Positions 1 through 8,275 of a stretch of DNA of 34,040 nt are shown piece after piece. The notes beneath the pieces were generated by a model. The model had not been told where the DNA came from. It was given only the letters and a program-made list of their open reading frames with translations, and ran no database searches. Every line of letters begins with the position of its first letter. The stretch's first letter is position 1. Location: assembly GCA_018376905.1 (NCBI GenBank), contig JAHAAK010000027.1, forward strand, positions 1-34,040, in the 5' to 3' direction. Origin of the DNA: Collinsella sp. GTDB lineage: Bacteria > Actinomycetota > Coriobacteriia > Coriobacteriales > Coriobacteriaceae. Both the position numbers and the translations under genes were made by a program.

Positions 1-97
1 ACGGCGCCCCCGGGGCCCGCGAGGGGCCTCGGGGGCGTTCGGCTAGCTGCGGGAACGTCCTATCCGCTCAATGTGTTCGGCTGAGATCGGAAATCAA
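1..97. repeat. Direct repeat, copy 1 (left flank of ABC exporter island)
   Basis: This segment aligns without gaps to 1793-1889. Over 97 bases I count 75 matches; the inner part (31-97) matches at 59 of 67. Positions 5-18 and 24-37 form a strong GC-rich hairpin of 14 pairs including one G-U. The repeat runs over the apparent start codon (71) of the exporter ORF, so that start is repeat sequence rather than gene sequence. The same unit closes the AT-rich island on its right. It may be an intergenic repeat that served as a recombination site; I do not recognise the family. Confidence 0.75.
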
Positions 98-1510
98 CCC
101 TTTGCAAAGATGCTCCAGACGTCAGTCCTGAACCTCTCGTATTTCAGTTTTTTAAAAGAAATCGTGTCAGACTTTCAACATTTGCCACTTACGGACATAG
201 AGTCGACTTCCCCGTTGTACTCTGCTCAGAAAATAAACTCGGACACCTCTTCAATAACATCGTTTGTTGTCATAAACATGATTCCATTGTTCATGAATGC
301 GATTACAATGATTGCGGTTTTTTTGCTAATCGCTTCTCTCGATTTATCGATATGCACCGTCGGCATAACGCTTCTTGGGGCGTATTGCATTATGGTGCTT
401 ATGCTTCAACCCTCACTGCTTGCTGCTTCATTTCAAAAGAAAGAGGAAGATGGGTTCCTGTTCAGCTCCATAGCATCACGTATCGCGCGGACGTTCGAGA
501 TTAAGCTGCTAGCCGGTTATGACAGCAGCTTCGAACATGTAGAAAAACAGTTTGATGTTGCGTACTATCCTTCAGTTCTTGCACTCGCGAAAGTACAAAG
601 TATAGTAAGTTCTAGCGATTGTATGGCGGCGGCAGGATTTCAAGCTGTTTTGTTGCTGGTTTCGGGAGCAAGAATAGCCACAGGAGCTATGACAATTGGG
701 GAATTTACCATGATAAATTCTTATTATTCCCTATTGATGAGCTGTGGCAAATACTATATCGGCGTCTTTCAGTCTTTGCAGGAAACGAGGGCATCAATAG
801 CTAGGCTGAATGAAATAAAGGCGCGAAAACGGGATTACCGAAATTGCCTTGCGGTTAATAATGTGGGCCGCATACAGGTCCTAGATTTAGACTTCAGTTT
901 AATTCGCGACGAAGAGCTGGTTGATATAACTTGCGGGGTGAATCTTCAATTTGACATGGGCAGAACGTATGTAATTACAGGCCCTAATGGTGTTGGAAAA
1001 AGCACACTATTAAAGCTGCTCCTGGGTTTTTACGAGCACGCAAATGACAATATCGAGTACGATTGCACAAAGTTGACCGCTATCAATCTTGACCGAGTTC
1101 GGTCGGAGTGTTTCTCTGCTATGCAGCAAACGGCTTTCGTCCCCGGTGACACAGTTGAAGACTATTTGCATGAATACGGCATCAGCTATGAGTTAATGGC
1201 GTCGTTTCTCAAGGAATGCGGTTTCGAACCAATTGATAAAATAAGATGGGAAAAATGTTCTAATCTATCTGGAGGAGAGCTGCAAAGGTTGCGCTTGGCT
1301 ATGGCGTTATGCCGAAAAGCGGATTTTGTAATTCTCGATGAGCCGACCAATGATCTTGACGGATCGGCATGTGGCTGCCTGATAGAGTACATTAAACAAA
1401 ATAAGCGAGGTCAGGCCTTTTTGATCGTTTCGCATGATTCTAGATTGCTCGATGTCGCCGATCATATTTTGGTAATGAGCGGTGAGGGGGCTATTGAATT
1501 AGCCAAATAA
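71..1510 (+). CDS. ABC exporter (fused permease-ATPase), apparently 5'-truncated
   Basis: The protein joins a partial membrane domain to a complete nucleotide-binding domain. Hydrophobic helices lie near residues 64-113 and 185-235. The ATPase part has Walker A GPNGVGKST (304-312), signature LSGGE (399-403), Walker B ILDEP (421-425) and the H-loop VSHD (453-456). Half-transporters of this type are usually about 570-600 residues with six helices; this 479-residue ORF begins near where helix 3 would be expected, so helices 1-2 are absent. The ATG at 71 lies in direct repeat copy 1, has no Shine-Dalgarno sequence, and an in-frame stop sits at 44-46. The gene is visibly more AT-rich than its neighbours, which suggests transfer. 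I infer that recombination at the repeat removed the 5' end, leaving a probable pseudogene. The substrate is unknown; no peptidase domain or peptide substrate gene is seen beside it. Confidence 0.75.
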   Translation: MCSAEIGNQPFAKMLQTSVLNLSYFSFLKEIVSDFQHLPLTDIESTSPLYSAQKINSDTSSITSFVVINMIPLFMNAITMIAVFLLIASLDLSICTVGITLLGAYCIMVLMLQPSLLAASFQKKEEDGFLFSSIASRIARTFEIKLLAGYDSSFEHVEKQFDVAYYPSVLALAKVQSIVSSSDCMAAAGFQAVLLLVSGARIATGAMTIGEFTMINSYYSLLMSCGKYYIGVFQSLQETRASIARLNEIKARKRDYRNCLAVNNVGRIQVLDLDFSLIRDEELVDITCGVNLQFDMGRTYVITGPNGVGKSTLLKLLLGFYEHANDNIEYDCTKLTAINLDRVRSECFSAMQQTAFVPGDTVEDYLHEYGISYELMASFLKECGFEPIDKIRWEKCSNLSGGELQRLRLAMALCRKADFVILDEPTNDLDGSACGCLIEYIKQNKRGQAFLIVSHDSRLLDVADHILVMSGEGAIELAK

Positions 1511-1792
1511 TGGATTCCTGGTTGTGCTGGAATGATATTGGGACGTATATTTGGTTGCTTTTTAAGGCGGGAATAATAATCGGGTGATCAACTCTTTCTC
1601 GTTCCATATGAATTTAGCGCCTCCCGAATGAATGTAATGGGCGGCTCCGGAACCCCCGCTGTCCTGGCCTAGGGGAAACGGAATAGACGGACCGACCGTT
1701 CGACTTTGCCTGGGAAAGGATGTCGGGCGGTGGGCGGAGCATGGCCACCGGACTCATCGAACCGCATCTCCGCCATTCTTTCAACTGGGAAA
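1511..1792. other. Gene-free stretch with composition change near 1620-1640
   Basis: No convincing gene is seen. Up to about 1620 the DNA is AT-rich like the exporter; after about 1640 it turns GC-rich. An imperfect inverted repeat (GGCGGAG near 1733 with CTCCGCC near 1768, extended by ATG/CAT) could form a stem. The GC-rich part may be the start of a longer repeat unit whose other copy lies left of the window. Short ORFs here have no ribosome binding site and no recognisable protein. Confidence 0.5.
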
Positions 1793-1889
1793 ACGGTGCC
1801 CCCGGGCTCTGGAGAGACTGCGGGGGGCGTTCGGCTAACTGCGGGTACGACCTATTTGCCCAATGTGTTCGCCTGAGATCGGAAATAAA
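1793..1889. repeat. Direct repeat, copy 2 (right flank of island)
   Basis: This is the second copy of the 97-base unit at 1-97. Its hairpin segment differs almost completely from copy 1 (about 13 of 20 bases), yet it can still fold: CCCCC/GGGGG outer arms with an inner CTCT-GG-AGAG stem. It ends 20 bases before the stop codon of the minus-strand GGDEF gene. Confidence 0.75.
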
Positions 1890-1909
1890 CTATCATGCGC
1901 CCCACAACG

Positions 1910-3439
1910 CTAATCCAGTTTGGTACCTGGCACCTGCACGGCTTTCCCGAGCAACGCTTTAAGCTCGTTCAAAATGGAAACAGGCTGACGGTCGACGCCG
2001 TCCAGATGGAGCGTGGCCACGCGAATGGGCGGCTGATATTCAAGCGAGCCGATGAGCACGGGAGAACCCAGGAACCGTTCGATGTCGCTTGCGATCTCAT
2101 CGATTGCCTCGGGGCCGAGCTCATCGAAGAGTGCCACGAATGTCGGCCCCGTCGAGCGGAACAGGCGGCCCTTGCCGCGCGAACAATCCATGAGGCAGGC
2201 GGCGCTTTCGGCGAGCACGCGGTCGCCTGCATCGAATCCAAAGCGGGCATTGACCTCGGCGATATCGTCGACCTTAATGGCAATAAAGCCTGCCTCGTGC
2301 GGCACGCGGCGCATCTCTCCAATAGCGTTGACAAGTGCATGGACATCGCCCAGGCCCGTTACCGAGTCGGTCGTATCCGCTAGGCTTCGGTTGACGATGA
2401 TGCCCACATACATGCTGGGCTCGGTATCGGTGCCGTCCAAGCGGTAGCCCGTGCAGTCGCAAAGCACGTATTTTCCGGTGGCGTCCATTACGCGATACTG
2501 CATGTAGTGGAAGTGCCACGTGCTGTTTATCACCATGTCGAGCTCGGCGCGTACGTTGTCGCGGTCCTCGGGATGAACGCGGGCGAGCCACATGTCGAGT
2601 GAGTTAAAAGGGTGCTGGGAGGGCAGGTCAAAATCGCGCACGGCGTTAACCGACCATTGCGATTCTCCCGTATCGAGGTTAAGGACGAACGGATAGCGCG
2701 TCTCGGAGCTCATGGAGATCGCCTGGAACACCCGGTCGTTGCACGGAAGTTGATCGACGATTGGGCGTTGCGGCGCGTCATTGTTTTCCGGTTGCTGTAC
2801 ACGATGCATAAGCTTATAGCGATACATCTTGCGATCGGCATCCATCGTCATCTGGCGACGCGTGTCGCCGGCAAGTGGATCGACGCGCGAGCAGCCAAAG
2901 CTAAAGCTGGCGATCATGGGCGCCTTGCCATCTGAGCTCGCCTCGATCAGCCCGGCACGCACCTGCTCCAAGCGCTGCTCGAGTTCGGTCTCGTTTGCAG
3001 AGAGCGAGATAAGCACAAACTCGTCTCCACCGATACGGAACAGCATCTCATCATGCTCCATGGTTTCGGAGAGCGTGCGGCAGATGCTCAGAATATAGCG
3101 ATTGCCTTCGGCGTGGCCAAACCTATCATTGCAGTGCTTGAGATGGTCGATGTCAATATAGGCGCAGGTGAAGGGGTCGCCTTTGCGCCAGAGCTGCTCG
3201 ACGTGACGGTCGAGTCCGCTGCGGTTGCCCAAGTTGGTGAGCGGATCGATATAGGCGTTGCGCTCAAGCAGCCGGCGCTCTTGTTGCAGGATGGCATGCG
3301 TCTTTTGCAGTTGCTCACCAACGGCGTGTAGCTCAGCAGGCAGCGCGGCAACATCGAGTTCGGCGGTCGAGATGCCATTCGCAAGTCGCTGAAGATAGGC
3401 AATAATCGATTGCTCGCCCATGCGATACGACTCGTTCAT
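1910..3439 (-). CDS. Diguanylate cyclase, GGDEF-PAS-GGDEF-like
   Basis: Predicted to make cyclic di-GMP from two GTP in the cytosol. From the chosen ATG at 3439 the protein has 509 residues. A helical N-terminal part (about 1-60) leads to a GGDEF domain (about 62-212) with the DPLTNLGNR entry motif, IDIDHLKHCND and an intact GGDEF at 137-141. No RxxD inhibitory site is present: EHDE stands at that position. A PAS-like domain follows (about 232-350, with VHPEDR), then a second GGDEF-like domain (about 357-500) whose signature is RSTGPTF, so it should be inactive. The start at 3439 has AAGGAGG nine bases upstream; the nine-residue longer form would begin above this ribosome binding site. No membrane helix or signal peptide is seen. 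It lies downstream of the larger c-di-GMP gene on the same strand and repeats its domain plan. Confidence 0.88.
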   Translation of the reverse strand: MNESYRMGEQSIIAYLQRLANGISTAELDVAALPAELHAVGEQLQKTHAILQQERRLLERNAYIDPLTNLGNRSGLDRHVEQLWRKGDPFTCAYIDIDHLKHCNDRFGHAEGNRYILSICRTLSETMEHDEMLFRIGGDEFVLISLSANETELEQRLEQVRAGLIEASSDGKAPMIASFSFGCSRVDPLAGDTRRQMTMDADRKMYRYKLMHRVQQPENNDAPQRPIVDQLPCNDRVFQAISMSSETRYPFVLNLDTGESQWSVNAVRDFDLPSQHPFNSLDMWLARVHPEDRDNVRAELDMVINSTWHFHYMQYRVMDATGKYVLCDCTGYRLDGTDTEPSMYVGIIVNRSLADTTDSVTGLGDVHALVNAIGEMRRVPHEAGFIAIKVDDIAEVNARFGFDAGDRVLAESAACLMDCSRGKGRLFRSTGPTFVALFDELGPEAIDEIASDIERFLGSPVLIGSLEYQPPIRVATLHLDGVDRQPVSILNELKALLGKAVQVPGTKLD

Positions 3440-3478
3440 GATGGATAACCTCCTTGGGCGGAACAATGGTTTGTATCA

Positions 3479-3507
3479 TATCCCCAATTCGGTTTGAATT
3501 GGGGATA
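3479..3507. terminator. 12-bp perfect hairpin between the two c-di-GMP genes
   Basis: TATCCCCAATTC and its exact complement flank a five-base loop (3491-3495). On the minus strand it follows the stop of the 905-residue gene and precedes the start of the 509-residue gene by about 40 bases. There is no T-run after the stem, so it could be a weak terminator or attenuator, an RNA-processing stem, or a regulator-binding palindrome. Confidence 0.55.
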
Positions 3508-3566
3508 TAAGTTAGCTAATGGCGGCAAATTCCCCCTTCGGCGGTGGCGTTTTGCGCGCGAGCGAA

Positions 3567-6284
3567 TCAGTTGTTATTGCCGCCATCGAGCAATGCCTCA
3601 AAATCCTTCGCCGGCATGGGGCGGTAGTAGAGGAAGCCCTGAGCGTGGCGGGCTCCCATTTGTCGTAGCATGTTCGCCTGCTCATTTGTCTCGACGCCTT
3701 CGACCACGACGGGCAGATGGAGCGACTGCGCCATCTCGAGCATTGATGACACAATCTGCGTGCTGCGGCCATGATCACCGTCGACGGGCACAAACGTGCG
3801 GTCGAGCTTGATGACGTCGACGTTGACGTTCTTGAGCATCGCGAGCGTGGACTGGCCGGTGCCAAAATCGTCCATGTAGGTCGAGAAGCCGCGGGTGTGC
3901 AGGTCGGCTGTCAGCTTGTCCACGGCCTCGGGGTCTCCCGTATAAGCCGTCTCGGTGATCTCGATGCGCATGAGCTCGGGCGGTAGCTTGTATTGGGTGG
4001 CAAGCGCCCCCATATGTTCGGCAACGTCGCAGGCAAGGATATCCACGCGCGACACATTAAGCGAGACCGGAACCACACGAAGACCGCGATCGATGCGCTC
4101 GCGCAGCCACGAGGCGACACCCTGCCAAATGTACTTGTCGAGTGTCACCACAAAGCCGCTTTCCTCGAGTGTGGGGATAAACGTTACGGGCGAAATGAGA
4201 GAGCCGTCCTTGTCAATCCAGCGGGTGAGTGCTTCGGCGCCAATAACCTCGCCGGTTTCCATATCGACCTGGGGCTGAAGGTAGTACGTGATGCGGCCGT
4301 TTGAGAGCGCGTATTGGAACTCGGTCAGCGTGCGGTGGAACGCAATCTCGTGCTCATATTCCTCGGGGCGGAAAATGGCAATGCGCTCCTTGAAATCGTT
4401 TTTGGCGCGTCGATTGGTAAACATTGCCTTCGCCTGCGCATCGATGGTGATTTCCTCATTGGAGTCGATGGGGTAAACGCCCATGGACGGCCAGAAACCT
4501 ACGCCGTCATCATGCCTGGCTACTGCCTCACGAACGCGGTTGTAGATTTGATGGACGGTGATGTGCTTAAAGGGGATGAGTACGCAAAAGTCATCTTGGC
4601 CCCAGTACCCTGCGACGCCCATATCGGCATTCTCGATGTCCTTGAGGACCGTGCCCACATCTGCGAGTACGCGGTCGCCCTCGGCCTGGCCGTGCCATTC
4701 ATTAAACAGGCGCATGTGGCCCATGTCGACCGTGGCGATGCACCAGGCGTCGTCGCGCCTTGCCTCGAGAAATGCGTTGGCGCGCCGCATAAACTCGCTG
4801 GGTCGATAGAGGCCCGTGAGCGTGTCGATGCGTTCGGCGATGGCGCTTTTGCGCTCCGCCTCGGGTATGGGGAGACTATCGTTGGGAACAAGCCCGCCGG
4901 CCGTGCGAAGGCGACGCTCGAGTTCGCCTAAAACGGCGGTCGCTTGATGGGTTAAGTGCTCGTAAAAGGCCGGGACGACAAGACAGACGGGAGTAATGGT
5001 GTCGCCTGCGATTCGAACAGGAGCGAAAACGGCCCCTTTAAGGTGGCGGGTCAGTTGCTCGAATGCCTCGTGGTCTAAATCGTTGCTGAGCACGACGAAT
5101 TGGACGCTACGTGAACGATAGACCCTGCTCCTGCCGCGGGTGATCGACAGCATGCGGCCTGCGTATTCGGCAAGCATGTTGTCGACAGCCTCGGCCCCGT
5201 AGAGCTCGTTGAGCTTTGTCGTGCCACGAACGCGCACCGCTATAAGCCCTGTCTCGCAACGATCGCGGCGGCAGGCGTCGATGGCGTTGGCCAGCATGCG
5301 CTGCGTTCCGAGGCCTGTGGCGGCGTCGACGGTTTCGGCAAGCGAGTGGTTGACGAGCTCGCCGACATAGAACGAGGGGATTTTTTCGTCGCCATCGATA
5401 CGAAACCCGCGAGCACGGCAGAGGACGTAGCCGCCGGCGGCATTGCGTACGCGGTACTGCATAACTCGACGGTGTTTGGAGCCGTTATAGATTTGGTCGA
5501 TGTCGGTGAGGTAGGCCTCAAGGTCATCGGGATGGACGCGCGTTTTCCAGTAATCGCGGCAGTTGTCTACATGCTCCGAAGGAAGACCGAGATCGCGCAA
5601 GGCACCTTGTGACCAAAGGGTGCGATGTTTGTCCAAGTTCTCGATAAAGAAATAACGGCCCTCGTTGAGCATCGAAAAGGCGTCAAAAATACGATCGCTT
5701 ATTTCGAAGTCGTCGGCGTGGACTTGCGTGATATTGCGTCGATCGAGGTGCATGGCATGACGTAGCTTGTAGTCGTACATGCGATGGTCGGCATCGAGCG
5801 TCATGCGATTGGAAGCTTCGCCCAGGGCGGGGTCGGCATGTGACACTCCGTAGCTAAACGAGTGGGGCATCTCGGAATCGTTGTTTTTGAGCAGAACCGT
5901 TCGGCAGTGTTTCAGACGTTCGGCGAGGTCGCCCTCGGTTGCAATCGTAGAGAGGATGGCAAACTCGTCGCCGCCTATGCGAAACGCCGCTTCGCCCACC
6001 TTCATATACAGCTTAAGATAGAGACTTACCTGCAAGATATAGCGGTTGCCCTCGTCATGCCCAAAGACGTCGTTGCAGTGCTTGAGATTGTCGATATCGA
6101 TGAACGCCATGGTAACGGGGGTGTCCTGCTTCCAGAGCTCCTCGAGGGAACGGGCAAAGCCGCCACGGTTGCCAAGCCCGGTAAGCTGGTCGGTAAAGGC
6201 AGTCCTGATCAGATCCTCCTGCCGTTCGAGAAGGTCGCGGACGGTCTTTTCGAGCGTTTCGGTGTAATTGCTGACAGTATCCAT
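3567..6284 (-). CDS. c-di-GMP protein GGDEF-PAS-GGDEF-GGDEF-EAL
   Basis: A 905-residue protein that may both make and break cyclic di-GMP. Domains in order: a short helical lead (1-30); GGDEF with DQLTGLGNR (32-40) and intact GGDEF (104-108); PAS-like (about 200-320, VHPDD); degenerate GGDEF-like (about 322-470, no signature); second degenerate GGDEF-like starting at DTLTGLYRP (487-495) with GQDDF (562-566) in place of GGDEF; and EAL (about 655-900). The EAL domain keeps the expected catalytic residues: EAL (684-686), Asn743, Glu775, DDFGTG (805-810), Lys826, Glu862 and Gln883. The first GGDEF lacks an RxxD I-site (KVGE there). ATG 6284 is the first possible start, since an in-frame stop lies two codons upstream; its ribosome binding site is weak. 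No membrane segment is evident. Which activity dominates cannot be told from sequence. Confidence 0.9.
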   Translation of the reverse strand: MDTVSNYTETLEKTVRDLLERQEDLIRTAFTDQLTGLGNRGGFARSLEELWKQDTPVTMAFIDIDNLKHCNDVFGHDEGNRYILQVSLYLKLYMKVGEAAFRIGGDEFAILSTIATEGDLAERLKHCRTVLLKNNDSEMPHSFSYGVSHADPALGEASNRMTLDADHRMYDYKLRHAMHLDRRNITQVHADDFEISDRIFDAFSMLNEGRYFFIENLDKHRTLWSQGALRDLGLPSEHVDNCRDYWKTRVHPDDLEAYLTDIDQIYNGSKHRRVMQYRVRNAAGGYVLCRARGFRIDGDEKIPSFYVGELVNHSLAETVDAATGLGTQRMLANAIDACRRDRCETGLIAVRVRGTTKLNELYGAEAVDNMLAEYAGRMLSITRGRSRVYRSRSVQFVVLSNDLDHEAFEQLTRHLKGAVFAPVRIAGDTITPVCLVVPAFYEHLTHQATAVLGELERRLRTAGGLVPNDSLPIPEAERKSAIAERIDTLTGLYRPSEFMRRANAFLEARRDDAWCIATVDMGHMRLFNEWHGQAEGDRVLADVGTVLKDIENADMGVAGYWGQDDFCVLIPFKHITVHQIYNRVREAVARHDDGVGFWPSMGVYPIDSNEEITIDAQAKAMFTNRRAKNDFKERIAIFRPEEYEHEIAFHRTLTEFQYALSNGRITYYLQPQVDMETGEVIGAEALTRWIDKDGSLISPVTFIPTLEESGFVVTLDKYIWQGVASWLRERIDRGLRVVPVSLNVSRVDILACDVAEHMGALATQYKLPPELMRIEITETAYTGDPEAVDKLTADLHTRGFSTYMDDFGTGQSTLAMLKNVNVDVIKLDRTFVPVDGDHGRSTQIVSSMLEMAQSLHLPVVVEGVETNEQANMLRQMGARHAQGFLYYRPMPAKDFEALLDGGNNN

Positions 6285-6608
6285 GTTCTAAGCGACTTTC
6301 TGAGGTCGGGGCGGATTGCGTCGGGCGAGCTCGTTGTGTACACGCGTCGTTGCTCAGCGCTTTGCATGTATCCAGGCCCCCGCCTTGCCGCGTTGTTGAG
6401 TTAATTTGCCGGCTAATGTTCGCTGTTGATAACAGCTGAGTAGTGTAAACAATAGTGCACAATTATATATGGGTGCACATGCTGTGGGCGGCTATTATTC
6501 GACAAGCGGTAGCGCGACGATGCGATGTTCGATAAAAATGCGACTGGGACGATATATGTTGACGGGTATACTTGTCCCGTTTCAAAACGCAGGAACGGAG
6601 ATGGTCGC
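6285..6608. promoter_or_regulatory. Divergent intergenic region, c-di-GMP gene / patatin gene
   Basis: No gene is seen in these 324 bases. An AT-rich patch near 6440-6475 holds a TATAAT-like box reading towards the c-di-GMP gene and two GTGCAC hexamers. GCTGTT-gat-AACAGC (6422-6436) is a small inverted repeat. On the plus strand TATACT at 6567-6572 is a good -10 candidate for the patatin gene, with no clear -35. These assignments rest on eye inspection only. Confidence 0.4.
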
Positions 6609-7478
6609 ATGGCACAGTCAAATATGACGCGCACGGTGGGGCTGGCGCTCGAGGGAGGCGGCTACCGCGGTATGTATACGGCGGGCGTGCTCGACGTTTG
6701 GATGGAGCACGGTTTGACCTGCGACCATATGGTGGGCGTCTCGGCGGGCGCGGCATTTGGCTACAACTTTAAATCGCGCCAGATCGGCCGCGCCATTCGC
6801 TATAACAAGGCCTATTGCGCCGACAAGCGCTATGCGAGCGTGACCAGCTGGCTGCGAACCGGCGATATGTTCAATGCCGACTTTGCCTATCACGAGGTGC
6901 CTATCGAGCGCGATCCCGTCGACCTGGAAGCATATCGCGCCTGCCCCATGCGATTTACGTGCGTGTGTACCGATATCGAGACGGGCAAGGCCGTCTACCA
7001 TGACCTGCCTTATGGCGACGAGCGGGATATCGAGTGGATCCGGGCGTCGTCTGCTATTCCCGTGGCGACGCGTCCCGTTGCTATTGACGGGCATAAGTAT
7101 CTGGATGGTGGCGTGGCTGATTCTATTCCCAGCGCATGGCTGTTTGCGCAGGGGTATGACCGCAATATCGTGTTGCTCACGCAGCCGGCGGGCTTTGTGA
7201 AGCAGCCCAACAGCGTGATGCCCATGCTGCGGCGCGTGTTCCGTCACTACCCAGAGTTTGTCGCAGCGCTTGAGCATCGGCATGAGGTCTACAATGCCAC
7301 GCTCGATGACCTGGCACGTCGCGAGTCTGCCGGCGAGGTCTTTGTGGTGCGGCCGAGCGAATCGGTGAAGGTGCCGTCGCTGTGCCGCGAACCGGATGAG
7401 CTCGAGCGCATCTACCAGGTCGGTCGCCGCGATGCGGAGGCGACTTTGCCGGCGTTGGAGGCCTACCTAGCGGGGTAG
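6609..7478 (+). CDS. Patatin-like phospholipase/lipase
   Basis: Predicted serine lipid acyl hydrolase using a Ser-Asp dyad. The 289-residue protein shows the glycine-rich oxyanion loop EGGGYRG (15-21), the nucleophile elbow GVSAG (43-47, Ser45) and the DGG motif (166-168, Asp166). I chose ATG 6609 because GGAG lies eight bases upstream and the protein then begins just before the oxyanion loop; the 28-residue longer form has no ribosome binding site. No signal peptide is seen, so it is probably cytosolic, as in the bacterial YjjU/RssA-type patatins. It converges on thiE, sharing a bidirectional terminator. The natural lipid substrate is unknown. Confidence 0.9.
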   Translation: MAQSNMTRTVGLALEGGGYRGMYTAGVLDVWMEHGLTCDHMVGVSAGAAFGYNFKSRQIGRAIRYNKAYCADKRYASVTSWLRTGDMFNADFAYHEVPIERDPVDLEAYRACPMRFTCVCTDIETGKAVYHDLPYGDERDIEWIRASSAIPVATRPVAIDGHKYLDGGVADSIPSAWLFAQGYDRNIVLLTQPAGFVKQPNSVMPMLRRVFRHYPEFVAALEHRHEVYNATLDDLARRESAGEVFVVRPSESVKVPSLCREPDELERIYQVGRRDAEATLPALEAYLAG

Positions 7479-7488
7479 GGGTTGTATA

Positions 7489-7536
7489 CGGAAAGCGCAT
7501 CCCGGAATGGAGGTCCAAACTGGGATGCGCTTTCCG
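7489..7536. terminator. Bidirectional terminator between patatin gene and thiE
   Basis: A perfect 15-bp stem (7489-7503 with 7522-7536) around an 18-base loop. Each arm ends in an AAA/TTT-containing segment. It stands directly after the patatin stop and downstream of thiE on the other strand, so it can serve both. Confidence 0.8.
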
Positions 7537-7579
7537 CTCTAGAAGATATGAGACTGTAGATCAGCTGCTCGGCTTATGC

Positions 7580-8275
7580 CTATGCCTGCTGCCAGGTGTC
7601 GACGAGCTCCTTGGCGGCGGCGTAGGGATCGTCGGCACTGCAGACGGCGCTCACCACAAAGAAGCCATCGACACCGGTTGCCTTAAGCTGCGGCAAGTCG
7701 GCCGTCTTGACGCCGCCGCCCACCACGATGGGCACGGGGCTCGCCGCGTGGAGTGCGTCCAGGTCCTCAAAGCTCTTGGTGATGATGGAGCCATCGGCCG
7801 CGCGTCCGCAATCGCGCTTGGTCTCGGTCTCGTGGAGCGGGCCGATGCCCAGGTAGTCGACCAGACTCATGTCGGCGGTCTTGACGTACTCGAGCATCTC
7901 CTCGCAGCGGGCCGAAAGGCCCACGATGGCATCGGGGCCCAAAAGTTTGCGGCAGACCTCGACGGGAATATCGCTCTGGCCTACATGCACGCCATCGACA
8001 GCAATACCCTGCTCGCGCGCGGCGAGTACGCAGTCCAGGCGGTCGTCGATTAACAGGGCGACCTGACCGGTCTTGCCGGCCTGTGCGATTGCCTGCGCGG
8101 CGTCGCCGGTCAGTGCGATGATCTCGCGGGCGCTTGCCACCTTGGAGCGCACCTGGATGCAGGTAAAGCCGGCATCGAGCGCCTGGGCCACCACATTGCC
8201 CACGGGACGTCCCAGCGTGTTTTCGGGGCCGAGTACCAGATAGGCCGAGATATCAAGGTTGTCGCGGATGCTCAT
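7580..8275 (-). CDS. thiE: Thiamine-phosphate synthase
   Basis: ThiE joins HMP pyrophosphate and thiazole phosphate to give thiamine phosphate. The 231-residue TIM-barrel protein shows the family pattern: QVRSK early on, DDRLDCVLAA, DGVHVGQSDIP, LGIGPLHETETK (the GP...TxTK phosphate loop) and VVGGGVKTADLP near the end. Its ATG overlaps the stop of the upstream gene by four bases (ATGA), and GGAGG precedes it, so the two are translationally coupled. It is the last gene of the riboswitch-controlled operon. No ThiD (HMP kinase) gene is in the window, so HMP pyrophosphate must come from elsewhere. Confidence 0.93.
   Translation of the reverse strand: MSIRDNLDISAYLVLGPENTLGRPVGNVVAQALDAGFTCIQVRSKVASAREIIALTGDAAQAIAQAGKTGQVALLIDDRLDCVLAAREQGIAVDGVHVGQSDIPVEVCRKLLGPDAIVGLSARCEEMLEYVKTADMSLVDYLGIGPLHETETKRDCGRAADGSIITKSFEDLDALHAASPVPIVVGGGVKTADLPQLKATGVDGFFVVSAVCSADDPYAAAKELVDTWQQA

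Noticed and set aside
1..97. Integron attC site as an explanation of the direct repeat
   Set aside because: No GTTRRRY/RYYYAAC core pair in the right arrangement and no integrase gene in the window.
1895..2383. Open frame on the plus strand opposite the GGDEF gene
   Set aside because: It mirrors a clear GGDEF protein on the other strand, has no ribosome binding site and no recognisable protein pattern.
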